NCBI GenBank assembly: GCA_963704535.1
Contig: OY969916.1
Location: forward strand, 4,464,001 to 4,528,000
Direction: 5' to 3'
From: G963704535 sp963704535
Lineage (GTDB): Bacteria; Chloroflexota; Chloroflexia; Chloroflexales; Roseiflexaceae
DNA length: 64,000 nucleotides
Positions 1 through 8,587 of this stretch are shown one piece after another (the first letter of the stretch is position 1; every line of letters begins with the position of its first letter). A program made the translations under genes and the position numbers. The notes under the pieces are model-generated. The model worked only from the letters and a program-made list of their open reading frames with translations. It did not search any database and was not told the origin of the DNA.

Positions 1-3000
1 GCCGGGCTCATCTTTGTCTCGGCCAGCCCGGCGCCTAGTAGCGTCAGCGGCCAGACCCTCACCTGGAACCTGGGCACGCTTGCGGCGGGCGGCTCCGGTA
101 GCATCACCGTCAACGTCAGGAGCGCCACGAGCGTCGCCAACGGCACGGTCGTGGTCAACAACACCAGCATCAGCACGACCACGCCTGGTGATACGCCAGG
201 CGACAACAGCGATAGCACCTCGACCACGCTCCAGCGCGCCGATGTGTATGTGACCAAGAGCAGCCCGACTAGCTTCCCGGTCGTGAGCGGCGGGGCCGTC
301 ACCTATTTCCTTGATTATGGCAACAGCGGCCCGGCCTCGGCGGTGAACGTGTTGCTGACCGACCAGGTGCCCAGCCAGCTCACCGGCGTGATGTGGACCT
401 GTGTGAGCGGCTGCGCTGCGTCGGGCAGCGGCAACAGTATCAGCGTGAGCCTGGGCACGCTCGCGGCCGGCGCAACCGGGCGCATCCAGGTGACGGGCAC
501 GACTGTGACCACGATCGCCCGCGAGGATTTCACCAACACCGCGACGATCTCCACCTCCACGCCGGAGACAAGGACGGATAACAACACATCTTCGGTGCCC
601 GGCGCGGTCTGGACCGCCGACCTCCAGGTCATCAAGCTGGCCCAGCCGCAGGTGACGGCGGGGAACACGTTCACCGCGACCCTGAGCTACCGCAACAATG
701 GCCCGGCGCCGGCCGCCAATGCTACGCTGGTCGATACGCTGCCGGCCGGTATCACCTTTGTCTCGGCCAGCCCGGCGCCGTCGAGCGTGGCCGGCAACGT
801 GATCACTTGGAGTCTCGGCACGCTCGCCGACAGCGCGGGCGGCACGATCCAGCTCGTGATGGTGAGTGACCCGGCCACCCTGAACAATACAACCGTCACC
901 AACCGGGCGGCGATCTCTATGGGCACGACCGATCGCGACGCTGGCAACAATGGGAGCCAGGCTGATACGCTCCTTATTGCTCGTGCCGACATCAGCCTGA
1001 CCAAGACTGACCCCAATCGGGTATCGGCTGGTGATCTTGTCACCTTCACCATCACCTACACCAACACCGGCCCCAGCGTGGCGCGCGGCGTGGTGATCAG
1101 CGATACGTTGCCCGCAGAGCTGGACTATGTGTCGGCCGCTCCCGCGCCCACAAGCAACGCGGGCGGCGTGCTGACCTGGAACCTGGGCGATGTAGGTCCG
1201 GGCCAGGGTGGCACTATCACGATTCAGATGCAGAGCCGCTATGACCAGGTGGTTGCTTCGCTCGACGCGACCAACCAGGCGCAGATCAACAGCTCGACCA
1301 GCGATCCAGACCCCGATAACAACCGCGACGACCACACCACCGCCGTCGAGACGGTCGATCTGAGCATCGTCAAGGACATGCCAGCGTTCGCGGTGGCGGG
1401 CGTGCCGTTCACGGCCACGCTGACCTACGCCAACGCCGGGCCGGCTGACGCGCTCAGTGTCACGCTGCGCGACCTGCTGCCGCCTGGCCTGACACTGCTC
1501 CAGGCCATTCCCGCGCCAAGCGGGCCGGGGCTGCGCTGGAACCTGGGCAGCGTGCCAGCCGGCACGAGCGGTACGATCCAGCTCGTGCTGCGTGCCGCGC
1601 CCAACACGCCCATGGGCACACGCTACACCAACGTGGGGCTCATCGACACCACCAGCAGCGATCGTGATCTGAGCAACAATTCAAGCAGTGACACCACCGA
1701 GGTGCGGCCCAACGCCGAGCTGGTGGTGATCAAGGATGGCACGTCAGGGCCACTTCGCAGCGGCGACGCGATCACCTACACGATCACCTACCGCAACGAT
1801 GGGCCAAGCCTGGCGCGCAGCGTCGTGATCAGCGATACGCTGCCCACTGGCTTCACGTTTGTATCGGCTACACCGGCGCCAGCGCAGAACAGCAGCGGCC
1901 TGCTGGTCTGGAACCTGGGCGACCTGAACCCTGGCGCGAGCGGCACGATCCAGCTCGCCGGCACGATCACGGGCGATCAGGCCACGACGCGACGAGTCAA
2001 TCTGGCGGCGATCGACAGCCCGACCGACGACCCGGATGAGCGCAACAACCGCAACGACCATCCTGTCGATGTGCTGCGCCCGGATCTGCGCATCAGCAAG
2101 ACCGACGGCGTGACCCAGGCCCAGCCAGGCGACGAGCTGACCTACACCCTCACCATCCGCAACACCGGCCCGATCTCGGCGACAGGCGTGATTCTGACTG
2201 AGACCCCGCCGGCGCCGATCACCGACCCGGCCTGGACCGCGCAGGGCAATGGCAGCTACACGCTGCCGATCGGCGCGGTCCAGGCTGGCGCGACCATCAC
2301 CCGCAGCGTCACGATCCGGCTTCCGAACCCGTTGACGGCGGCGCTGTTGACGCGCATCGTCAACACCGCCAGCGTGCGCGAGGCGTGCTGCGACGACCCC
2401 ACACCGGGCAACAACACCAGCACCGACATCGACACCCCGATCGCCGGCCGGGTCGGCGACACAATCTGGCTGGACAAGGATGGCGACGGGCGCCAGGACG
2501 CCGACGAGCCGGGCCTGGAGAACGTGCCGCTGGAGCTGATTGACCCGGCCACCGGGCGGGTGCTGGCAACGACAACGACGGACGCGCAGGGCCACTATCG
2601 CTTTGAGGGCCTGCATCTGGGCCAGTACGCCGTTCGCATCAACCCGCTGGCTCTGGAGGGGACGTATCACGACTACACGATCACGACCGTCCCGATCCCG
2701 GTTGGTACGTTGACCAGCACCGCGCTGACCGACAACACCCTCAATATCGGCCTCCAGCAAACCAGTCCGACGGCGGTGGTGCTGGCCTACCTGCTCGCCG
2801 AGCCGCAGCCGCGCGGCATCCTCATTCGCTGGGGCACACTGGCAGAGCAGGATACCAGCCACTTCCGCGTCGAACGCTCAAGCAAACGGGACCGCTCCGA
2901 CGCCGTGCTGGTCGGAATCACCCCCAGCCAGGGCAGACGCGGCGGCGACTACCGCGTCCTTGACGCCAGCGCGCCCACGTCGGGCCAGGTCTATTACTGG

Positions 3001-3105
3001 CTGATCGAGGTCGAGACCGATGGCGATCAGACGGTCTACGGCCCAGCTTTCCCCAGGACCCAGGCCATGCAATCGCTGGCCTATCTGCCGTTCGTCAGGC
3101 GCTAA
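1..3105 (+). CDS. DUF11-repeat surface protein (5' end off window)
   Basis: The frame is open from the first base, so the true start lies upstream; about 1,034 residues are present. It is built of about seven DUF11-type beta-sandwich modules with a Y-x-N-x-GP core and a WNLGxL strand, the first cut by the window edge. An SdrD/Cna-B-like module follows near 2446-2650, with an Asp-rich turn (DKDGDGRQD). The tail ends AYLPFVRR, without an LPXTG motif or a terminal membrane helix, so the anchoring mode is not visible. It stops 12 bp before a smaller DUF11 gene and begins the block leading into the conjugation genes. Family knowledge points to a secreted or cell-surface structural or adhesive role; that it acts in mating contact is inference. 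Confidence 0.85.
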   Translation, partial: AGLIFVSASPAPSSVSGQTLTWNLGTLAAGGSGSITVNVRSATSVANGTVVVNNTSISTTTPGDTPGDNSDSTSTTLQRADVYVTKSSPTSFPVVSGGAVTYFLDYGNSGPASAVNVLLTDQVPSQLTGVMWTCVSGCAASGSGNSISVSLGTLAAGATGRIQVTGTTVTTIAREDFTNTATISTSTPETRTDNNTSSVPGAVWTADLQVIKLAQPQVTAGNTFTATLSYRNNGPAPAANATLVDTLPAGITFVSASPAPSSVAGNVITWSLGTLADSAGGTIQLVMVSDPATLNNTTVTNRAAISMGTTDRDAGNNGSQADTLLIARADISLTKTDPNRVSAGDLVTFTITYTNTGPSVARGVVISDTLPAELDYVSAAPAPTSNAGGVLTWNLGDVGPGQGGTITIQMQSRYDQVVASLDATNQAQINSSTSDPDPDNNRDDHTTAVETVDLSIVKDMPAFAVAGVPFTATLTYANAGPADALSVTLRDLLPPGLTLLQAIPAPSGPGLRWNLGSVPAGTSGTIQLVLRAAPNTPMGTRYTNVGLIDTTSSDRDLSNNSSSDTTEVRPNAELVVIKDGTSGPLRSGDAITYTITYRNDGPSLARSVVISDTLPTGFTFVSATPAPAQNSSGLLVWNLGDLNPGASGTIQLAGTITGDQATTRRVNLAAIDSPTDDPDERNNRNDHPVDVLRPDLRISKTDGVTQAQPGDELTYTLTIRNTGPISATGVILTETPPAPITDPAWTAQGNGSYTLPIGAVQAGATITRSVTIRLPNPLTAALLTRIVNTASVREACCDDPTPGNNTSTDIDTPIAGRVGDTIWLDKDGDGRQDADEPGLENVPLELIDPATGRVLATTTTDAQGHYRFEGLHLGQYAVRINPLALEGTYHDYTITTVPIPVGTLTSTALTDNTLNIGLQQTSPTAVVLAYLLAEPQPRGILIRWGTLAEQDTSHFRVERSSKRDRSDAVLVGITPSQGRRGGDYRVLDASAPTSGQVYYWLIEVETDGDQTVYGPAFPRTQAMQSLAYLPFVRR

Positions 3106-3117
3106 AGGAGCCATCCC

Positions 3118-4182
3118 ATGCGACGTTTTGCCCACATCCTGATAACCGTCGGCCTCGCGTGCTGCCTGCTGGGCCTGGTCCTGATCGATACGACACCAGC
3201 GCGGGCGACTGAGCCGCAGAGCCTCGACACGCCCACGCCGCCATTATCACCTACCCCCGAACCGACGGAGCCACCAACGGCCACATCAGGGGTGCCATCA
3301 ACGGCCACACCAGGGATGCCACCAACGGCCACACCTTCGGCCACACCGCGCCCGACGCGCGAACCGGAGGAGGAGCCGTCGCCTGAGCCAGAGCCGACCG
3401 CGACGCCAACACCAACCCCGCCGCCAGAGGAGCCGCCGGACGTGGTGATCCAGAAAACTGCCGACCGCGCCGAAGTCGAGCCGGGCGGAACCGTGGTCTA
3501 TACGCTGGCGATCTCCAACCGGGGCGGGCAAACCGCTTACGATGTCGTGGTTTCTGATGAGGTGCCTGCCGCCCTGGAGGTGATCGATCTGTGGTCGAGC
3601 AAGGGCGATGTGGTCGTAGACGGCCAGACAGTGACGGCCTACCCGCGCGAGCTGCAACCGGGCGAGGAGCAGACGATCCGCATTACGGTGCGCGTGCGGC
3701 CGGGAGCACAGGCCGGCAGCATCCCCAACATCGGTATCATCACCACCAGCACACCAGGCGACCCACCCGGCAACAACACCAGCACGCTGACGATCGAGCT
3801 GCTGCCGCCACAAGCACCACCGAGTCGCCTGCCGCGCACGGCCGAGACCTTGCTCGGCCAGGACGATCCGCTGTTCGGGCGTATCCCGCCTGCTCTCTGG
3901 GCGGCACTGGTCGGGGTGCTGCTGATCGCACTCGGCTGCATGATGCACCTGGCGGTGCGTGGGCGAAGCAGCGGCGGCGCCTCGGTCGCAGCCGCCACGG
4001 CGCTGCCGAACGGAGCACGACCGGCGGCGTCCACGTTCCGGCTGCCCTCGGCTGCGCCGAGTGGCCCGCCGCGGCTGGGGCCGGCGCTGCCTGCGGCCCA
4101 GCCCCCGGCGGCGCTGCCCCCGCTGACGCCCCTGGACCGCGATGATACGCTGCGGGATGCGACCGCTGATCAAGGGCTGTGA
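3118..4182 (+). CDS. DUF11 protein with signal peptide and C-terminal membrane anchor
   Basis: 354 residues. The N-terminus is a classic signal peptide (hydrophobic run 9-24, likely cut after PARA near residue 30). A Pro/Thr-rich stalk of about 75 residues follows, then one DUF11 domain (about 110-215), then a hydrophobic helix (about 260-280) followed by Arg-Gly-Arg and a Pro/Ala-rich cytoplasmic tail. The ATG at 3118 follows AAAGGAG at a normal distance. The layout of stalk, one module and single-pass helix suggests a surface protein tethered to the membrane. It sits between the large DUF11 protein and a lipoprotein gene 6 bp downstream, so co-transcription is likely. The partner or ligand is not recognisable. 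Confidence 0.85.
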   Translation: MRRFAHILITVGLACCLLGLVLIDTTPARATEPQSLDTPTPPLSPTPEPTEPPTATSGVPSTATPGMPPTATPSATPRPTREPEEEPSPEPEPTATPTPTPPPEEPPDVVIQKTADRAEVEPGGTVVYTLAISNRGGQTAYDVVVSDEVPAALEVIDLWSSKGDVVVDGQTVTAYPRELQPGEEQTIRITVRVRPGAQAGSIPNIGIITTSTPGDPPGNNTSTLTIELLPPQAPPSRLPRTAETLLGQDDPLFGRIPPALWAALVGVLLIALGCMMHLAVRGRSSGGASVAAATALPNGARPAASTFRLPSAAPSGPPRLGPALPAAQPPAALPPLTPLDRDDTLRDATADQGL

Positions 4183-4188
4183 CGGTCC

Positions 4189-5697
4189 ATGCGCCGTCTG
4201 TTCGCCATGCTGCCGCTGCTGCTCGTGTTCGCTGCCTGCGCGCCGCCGCTGACGGTGGAGGAGGCCCGCGCGACCGCTGTGGTATCGGGCTGCTGGCCCT
4301 ACGGGGTGCATCAGCCCGATACTCCCGTGCCGGCCTCGACCGTTCGGCCGCTCACACCGACCGCGACGCCTGCGCCGACCGCCCTGGCCTACCCGGCTTG
4401 TACGCCGCAGCCAGGGCATCCGACCGCGACGGTGCGGCCGACCCGCACACCTCGGCCCATCCCGCCGCCAACCCCACCGTCGGCCCCTCCGCTTTCCGGC
4501 ATCCATGAGATCGGGCAGCCGCCCGGCAAAAATACCAACTTGCGTCTGGCGATTCAGGCGGATGGGCGCGCTGCGGTCGCCTGGACCAACTGGGGCTGGG
4601 CACCGCCGGAGAACGGCCCTGATGGACAGGTGTTTGTTCGTGTGCAGGGGAGGAGCGGGAGCTGGGGCATCGCGCAGACTCTCACGCGCCAACCAGTAGG
4701 CGGCGGCGTTGGTGGCGTGGGGATCGCGGCGACGATCTCCGATACGCTCATCGTGGCTTGGGGGGATGGGGTTGGGGCGATCTGGACGACCGAGACCCGC
4801 GACAATGGCGAGAGCTGGAGCCAGCCCTTTCTGGCCGGCACGTTCGCCTACCAGGTGATCGCTCTCCACAGCGACGCCATCGGCGGGCTGCACCTGCTCG
4901 CGCTGACCCCCGACCCGCACCAGCTCCGCTATGCCTACCGCGCGCCGACGGCGACGAGCTGGGCAGCTTCAGCAATTCCTTTTGCTGGCGAGCACTTCGG
5001 CGGCGAACTGGCCGTGCTCAACCTGCCCGGTGGTGGGGTGCGGCGATTTGTGGTCGCCCGGCTGGATGGCGGCGTGGGCTTGGTCCGCAGCGACGGCGGG
5101 CGGACCTGGACCCCCATACCCGTGGAGTTGGGGCGCTTCATGAGCGAGCCGAACCCGGACAAGGTATCGGTGATGGCCGCCTCGCGCCCGGCGGGTAATG
5201 TGGTTGCTGTAAGTTGGAGCCAGTACAGCAAGGGCGGGGTGTTCACGCAGCTCTCGATCGATGGCGGGATGACCTGGGGCCGCGAGGAGCGCATCGCCCA
5301 GCATCAGGACGATGGAAGCTGCTACGCGGGTGATTCAGGGGACAGCGCAGGGCTGCCGTGCGGTTACTGGCCCAGCATGGCCTATGATGCCGCGACCGAC
5401 AGCCTGGCCTTCTCGTGGGTCGAGGTTGTGCGCAAGCGTGAGCCACCCATGCGAACAGTGCTCGCCGCCCGCCTGCTTTCCAAGCCCGATAGCGACGGCT
5501 GGCGCTTTGCGGTCACGCCTGATCAGGGTGATAATGAGCCGCCACTTCTTGCACCGTGGGGCTGGCAGGGGACGCTCTACGGTTCACCAGAAGGGCACTA
5601 TGCCTGGCTGGTGCTGATTGACACACGCAACGACCAGAACCGGGTTGAGGCGCGCCAGATTGAGCTGCCGGCCTTACTCGGCGAGGTGGAATCTTGA
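4189..5697 (+). CDS. Lipoprotein with Asp-box (sialidase-like) beta-propeller
   Basis: 502 residues. The N-terminus is a lipoprotein signal (MRRLFAMLPLLLVFAAC), giving Cys17 as the lipidation site. A Pro/Thr stalk runs to about residue 100. The rest is a repeat fold carrying at least three Asp-box motifs: RDNGESW, SDGGRTW and SIDGGMTW. These are the hallmark of sialidase/BNR-type propellers. Asp boxes are structural and occur in many non-sialidases; I cannot place the catalytic Arg triad or Tyr/Glu pair, so enzymatic sialidase activity is not claimed. It most likely acts outside the membrane as a carbohydrate- or protein-binding surface lipoprotein. The gene overlaps the region upstream of the next lipoprotein, fitting one operon. 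Confidence 0.8.
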   Translation: MRRLFAMLPLLLVFAACAPPLTVEEARATAVVSGCWPYGVHQPDTPVPASTVRPLTPTATPAPTALAYPACTPQPGHPTATVRPTRTPRPIPPPTPPSAPPLSGIHEIGQPPGKNTNLRLAIQADGRAAVAWTNWGWAPPENGPDGQVFVRVQGRSGSWGIAQTLTRQPVGGGVGGVGIAATISDTLIVAWGDGVGAIWTTETRDNGESWSQPFLAGTFAYQVIALHSDAIGGLHLLALTPDPHQLRYAYRAPTATSWAASAIPFAGEHFGGELAVLNLPGGGVRRFVVARLDGGVGLVRSDGGRTWTPIPVELGRFMSEPNPDKVSVMAASRPAGNVVAVSWSQYSKGGVFTQLSIDGGMTWGREERIAQHQDDGSCYAGDSGDSAGLPCGYWPSMAYDAATDSLAFSWVEVVRKREPPMRTVLAARLLSKPDSDGWRFAVTPDQGDNEPPLLAPWGWQGTLYGSPEGHYAWLVLIDTRNDQNRVEARQIELPALLGEVES

Positions 5698-5717
5698 TGA
5701 TGCAGGAGGCACAAACG

Positions 5718-6165
5718 ATGTTTCAACGTTCGGTCACTTTGGTACTGCTCGCGCTGCTCCTGGCAGCCTGTGGTGGCAGTTCCAGCACGAGCAGCGGCGC
5801 CAGTGCAGAGCAGCCGGCCGCAGCCGGCCCGGAGGTGATGGTTAATCAGGCCCTTGATGCAATGGTGGCGAACGATGAGGCGGGGCTGACCGAGATGTTC
5901 GACCAGTCGCTCGGCAATCTCAGGAGCGTGCGCGCCTTTGAAATCGATACGCGATTGGATCAAGTACAAGTCCGACGCGCAGGTGCCGGGCGCGCTTGGG
6001 CCGGTGAAATCGCGCGAGTTGCAGGGGGCGGAGGTACGCGGCCAGACGACGGTTATCCCGGTCAGAGTGACACACGAGCGGGGAACGTCGCTGTGGGAGT
6101 TCTCGCTGACCCAGACCGGGGAGGGCTGGCGGCTGTTCAACATTCATGGAGAATGGGAGGAGTAG
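5718..6165 (+). CDS. Small lipoprotein, DUF4878-like (frameshifted)
   Basis: I chose the ATG at 5718 because AGGAGG lies at 5704-5709; the ATGs at 5694-5700 have no such site. The start encodes a lipoprotein signal ending LLAAC. The first frame carries QALDAMVANDEAGLTEMFDQSLGNL, shown here only as context in short pieces (QALDAMVAND, EMFDQSLGNL), typical of small NTF2-like/DUF4878-type lipoproteins. After about 5930 the similarity continues one base out of frame (SIRDWIKYKSDAQ, then VIPVRVTHERG) to a stop at 6163-6165. One extra base between about 5890 and 5945, or two missing, would join both halves into about 149 residues. Whether this is decay or a sequence error cannot be told here. Function unknown. 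Confidence 0.6.
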
Positions 6166-6172
6166 CAACGCG

Positions 6173-7485
6173 ATGGTGACGCGCCCGGCCAGCCGTATCC
6201 TTGTCGCCGCTGCCTGCATCCCGCTGGGGCTGCTGCTGCTGGCCTGCATCTCGCTGCCGTGGGATGTCAGTGGGGGAAGTGTCGCGCAGTCGGTCCCGCG
6301 CTGGGCGTGCCCGACGCCGACGCCACAGCCCTACGGCGAGGATGGGCCGATCAAGGAGCGCAGAGAGCTGCCGACCGCCGTTCCTTCCGGCCCGCAAGAA
6401 TATGAGAACACCTATTACACTATTTGGGAGCAGGAGTATGGCGACCTCGGCGACCCTGCGCCGCCTCCGACGCCCTACACCCGATCGGGCAGCAACTACT
6501 ACCTGGGCCAGATCGTCAATCTGTCGCCCTCGCTCGACGTGCAGGCGCAAGTTGAGCGCACGGATGTAATCAGCGGTAGCCTGCGGCTGTTCGAGGCCAG
6601 GCTGATGTGGAGTAATCGCGGCGAGCCGTTCGCGCTCTCCGCAGCGCGGCAGCTCGTGATTAGCACCATCCTACGGCCGGATAATACGCGCCTGGCCGGC
6701 GACGGCTGGGGCTGGAGTTTGGCGGCTGCCCGCCTGGCCGGGCGAGCTGATGATCAGACGATGCTGGCGGCGCAGGTGGCGGCGGGTGACTCCGAGACGG
6801 TGGTGCCGATCCTGGCGCCCGACGGCGAGGCGCAGACGCTTGATCTGCGGCTGGATCTGGTGGCCAGTCGGGCGAGGTGGACAGCGGTGGGATGCGCGTG
6901 CAGTGGTCGAGGGCGAGCGATCCCTACTGCGATCATGCTGGCACACGCGCAGCGTCCTACGAGAGCGCGGCCAGTGGGCTCCAGGGTCCGCCGCCGCCCG
7001 CTAATGCGACCGCCCTGGTAGTTTGGGCCTACAGCCAGATCGGCAGGCCCTACTGCTGGGGTGGCAAGGGCTGGGCACCGTGTAGCGGAGCTGATAGCGT
7101 CAACGGCCAGGTCACGCCGTCGTGCGACGCTCAGGGCGGTCAGCCCTGTTGGGACTGCTCAGGGCTCGCCTGGGGCGCCTACAAGAGCGTGGGCGTGGCG
7201 ATCGGCCACGGCACCACCAACCAGAGCCACTATCCGCCCGTGTGGCAGGTCGGTTCTACGGTTGACCCGGCGACTGTCGTGAGAGGGGGTGATCTGCTGC
7301 TCTTTTCGAGCATCAACGCGGGCGGGCGCGCCGCGCGCATCACCCACGTCGGGCTCTACGCCGGCGATGGTGTGATGGTGCATGCGGCCAGCTATCCTGA
7401 CGGCGTGATCGCCACGCCGAATGTGTTCACCAACCGTTACTACAGGGCAAGGCTGGTCGTGATCACGCGCCCGCCGCAGACCTAG
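6173..7485 (+). CDS. Lipoprotein with NlpC/P60 peptidase domain (frameshifted)
   Basis: Starts at ATG 6173 behind GGGAGGAG. The N-terminus is a lipoprotein signal ending LLLLAC. A domain of unknown fold covers the first 230 residues. After 6877 the frame changes, and the sequence continues as an NlpC/P60 domain: WAYSQIGRPYCWGG, catalytic Cys in WDCSGLAW, and catalytic His in ITHVGLYAG. A single missing G in the GGG at 6870-6872 would fuse both parts into about 437 residues (...LVASRGEVDSGG...). Cell-wall peptidases of this family cut peptidoglycan stem peptides; in conjugation clusters they take the place of VirB1 or CHAP-type hydrolases that open the wall for the secretion channel. That role fits the neighbourhood but is inference. 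Confidence 0.75.
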
Positions 7486-7951
7486 CCGTTTGTGGTAATG
7501 GAATTAGGAACGGATGAAGGGGTTTTGTTGCCCAGCCTGGCGTGCCAGGCTGGGCAACGCGATTCAGAGCGCCACGCGACACCCGCAGCGCAGTTCCACC
7601 GTCACCGGCGCCTGAAGCTCCGCTACAGGCTGCCCCTCGTGGTAGTGCCGCACCGTCCTGTGCGTGGGTCCGCCGTCCTCGCCTTGCTCCTTCTCCTCTT
7701 CTGTAGATGTATAGTTCCCCCTTCCTCAAATCCACAAATGGCCTCTTCTGAGAGCCGATCGCACTGCGCCATCGAAGCACCCGATCGCTCTGGTACTTTA
7801 TCCGGCGACCCCTGGTACTTTTTGATCGCGATCTGACAGTTAGCACCTGATCAGAAGCCCCATGCGGATGATATGCTAGGCACGGGCCGAACATGGCGCG
7901 AGAAGTGCGCCAGGTCCATGGGCGTCTCAGCCTTGCGTCGAGGAACCAACC
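7486..7951. other. Non-coding gap after the peptidase gene
   Basis: 466 bases without a supported gene. The stretch holds a perfect 15-bp hairpin at 7527-7558 and a short CTGGTACTTT direct repeat near 7791-7820 beside CGATCGC motifs. Several open frames cross it, but none has a ribosome site or recognisable protein. It separates the surface block from the membrane/secretion block, so a promoter for the gene at 7952 probably lies here; I could not fix a convincing -35/-10 pair. Confidence 0.5.
7527..7558 (+). terminator. Perfect 15-bp hairpin after the peptidase gene
   Basis: GTTGCCCAGCCTGGC at 7527-7541 is repeated in inverted form at 7544-7558, with a two-base loop. It lies 42 bp past the stop of the NlpC/P60 gene. 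There is no T tract on either side, so a factor-independent terminator is not certain; an mRNA-stabilising hairpin or a dispersed palindrome is equally possible. Confidence 0.5.
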
Positions 7952-8587
7952 ATGCACCTGTTGCTCACCATGTTGCTGCTGCTGTTCATGCAGCCATCGG
8001 GATCGAACCGGATACGCTTGCTGCTGCGCGACGAGTTCGATACAGGCATTGCTGGAGCGACCCTCGTGCTGCGCACTGCGGATCAGCAGACGCTCCAACT
8101 GGCGACGGATGCGAACGGCGTGGCGGTCAGCGAGGTGCTCTCCGGGGACGCCGTGTGGCTCATCGGCGGGAGGCTGGCGGACGGTCAGACACTCACCGCC
8201 GACAGCTATCCAGCGGGCGAAGGTTTCCGCCTCATACTCATCCCCGGCCAGACCCGTGACGCGCTGCTGCGCCTCGACGGCTCCAGGATTGTGCTCGACC
8301 CGGACATGATTTTCTCCCCCGGAGAGCCAGGCGAAATAGCTCTACCTACCCCGCCGGCACTGGCCGCCACCGTGCCGCCGCTCCAGGCTGGCTCGCCCAC
8401 CGCAACGGTGTCACCGCAGGCCGGCGCGCCCTCGGCAGTGAGCGATCGGGCGGCTGCTGAAGATACGCCGATGCCCCAAGCTGACAACACGATGCCGCTC
8501 ACGGCGATCTGGATCGTTCTCGGCCTGGGCCTGCTCCTGGTCGGACTGGCGCTCCTCATCGGGCTGGCACGACGGAGGGCACCATGA
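7952..8587 (+). CDS. Signal-peptide protein with C-terminal membrane helix
   Basis: 211 residues. The N-terminus is a short signal peptide (MHLLLTMLLLLFM). Next comes a small beta domain that looks like a carboxypeptidase-regulatory or transthyretin-like fold (VLRTADQQTLQLATDANGVA), then a Pro/Ala/Thr linker (about 125-175), and a single helix (about 180-202) closed by ARRRAP. The architecture is that of an extracytoplasmic single-pass protein. Its stop codon overlaps the ATG of the VirB6-like gene (ATGA), a sign of translational coupling, so it is probably a component or accessory of the same membrane complex. I do not recognise the family. Confidence 0.75.
   Translation: MHLLLTMLLLLFMQPSGSNRIRLLLRDEFDTGIAGATLVLRTADQQTLQLATDANGVAVSEVLSGDAVWLIGGRLADGQTLTADSYPAGEGFRLILIPGQTRDALLRLDGSRIVLDPDMIFSPGEPGEIALPTPPALAATVPPLQAGSPTATVSPQAGAPSAVSDRAAAEDTPMPQADNTMPLTAIWIVLGLGLLLVGLALLIGLARRRAP

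Noticed and set aside
1744..4920. Long open frames on the minus strand (1744-2862 and 3298-4920)
   Set aside because: They mirror the DUF11 and lipoprotein genes in GC-rich codons; no ribosome site, and composition is Arg/Pro/His-rich as expected of shadows.
7463..8259. Open frames 7492-7836 (+), 7873-8259 (+) and 7463-8098 (-)
   Set aside because: No ribosome site or family; overlapped by the supported gene at 7952 or by the hairpin at 7527.
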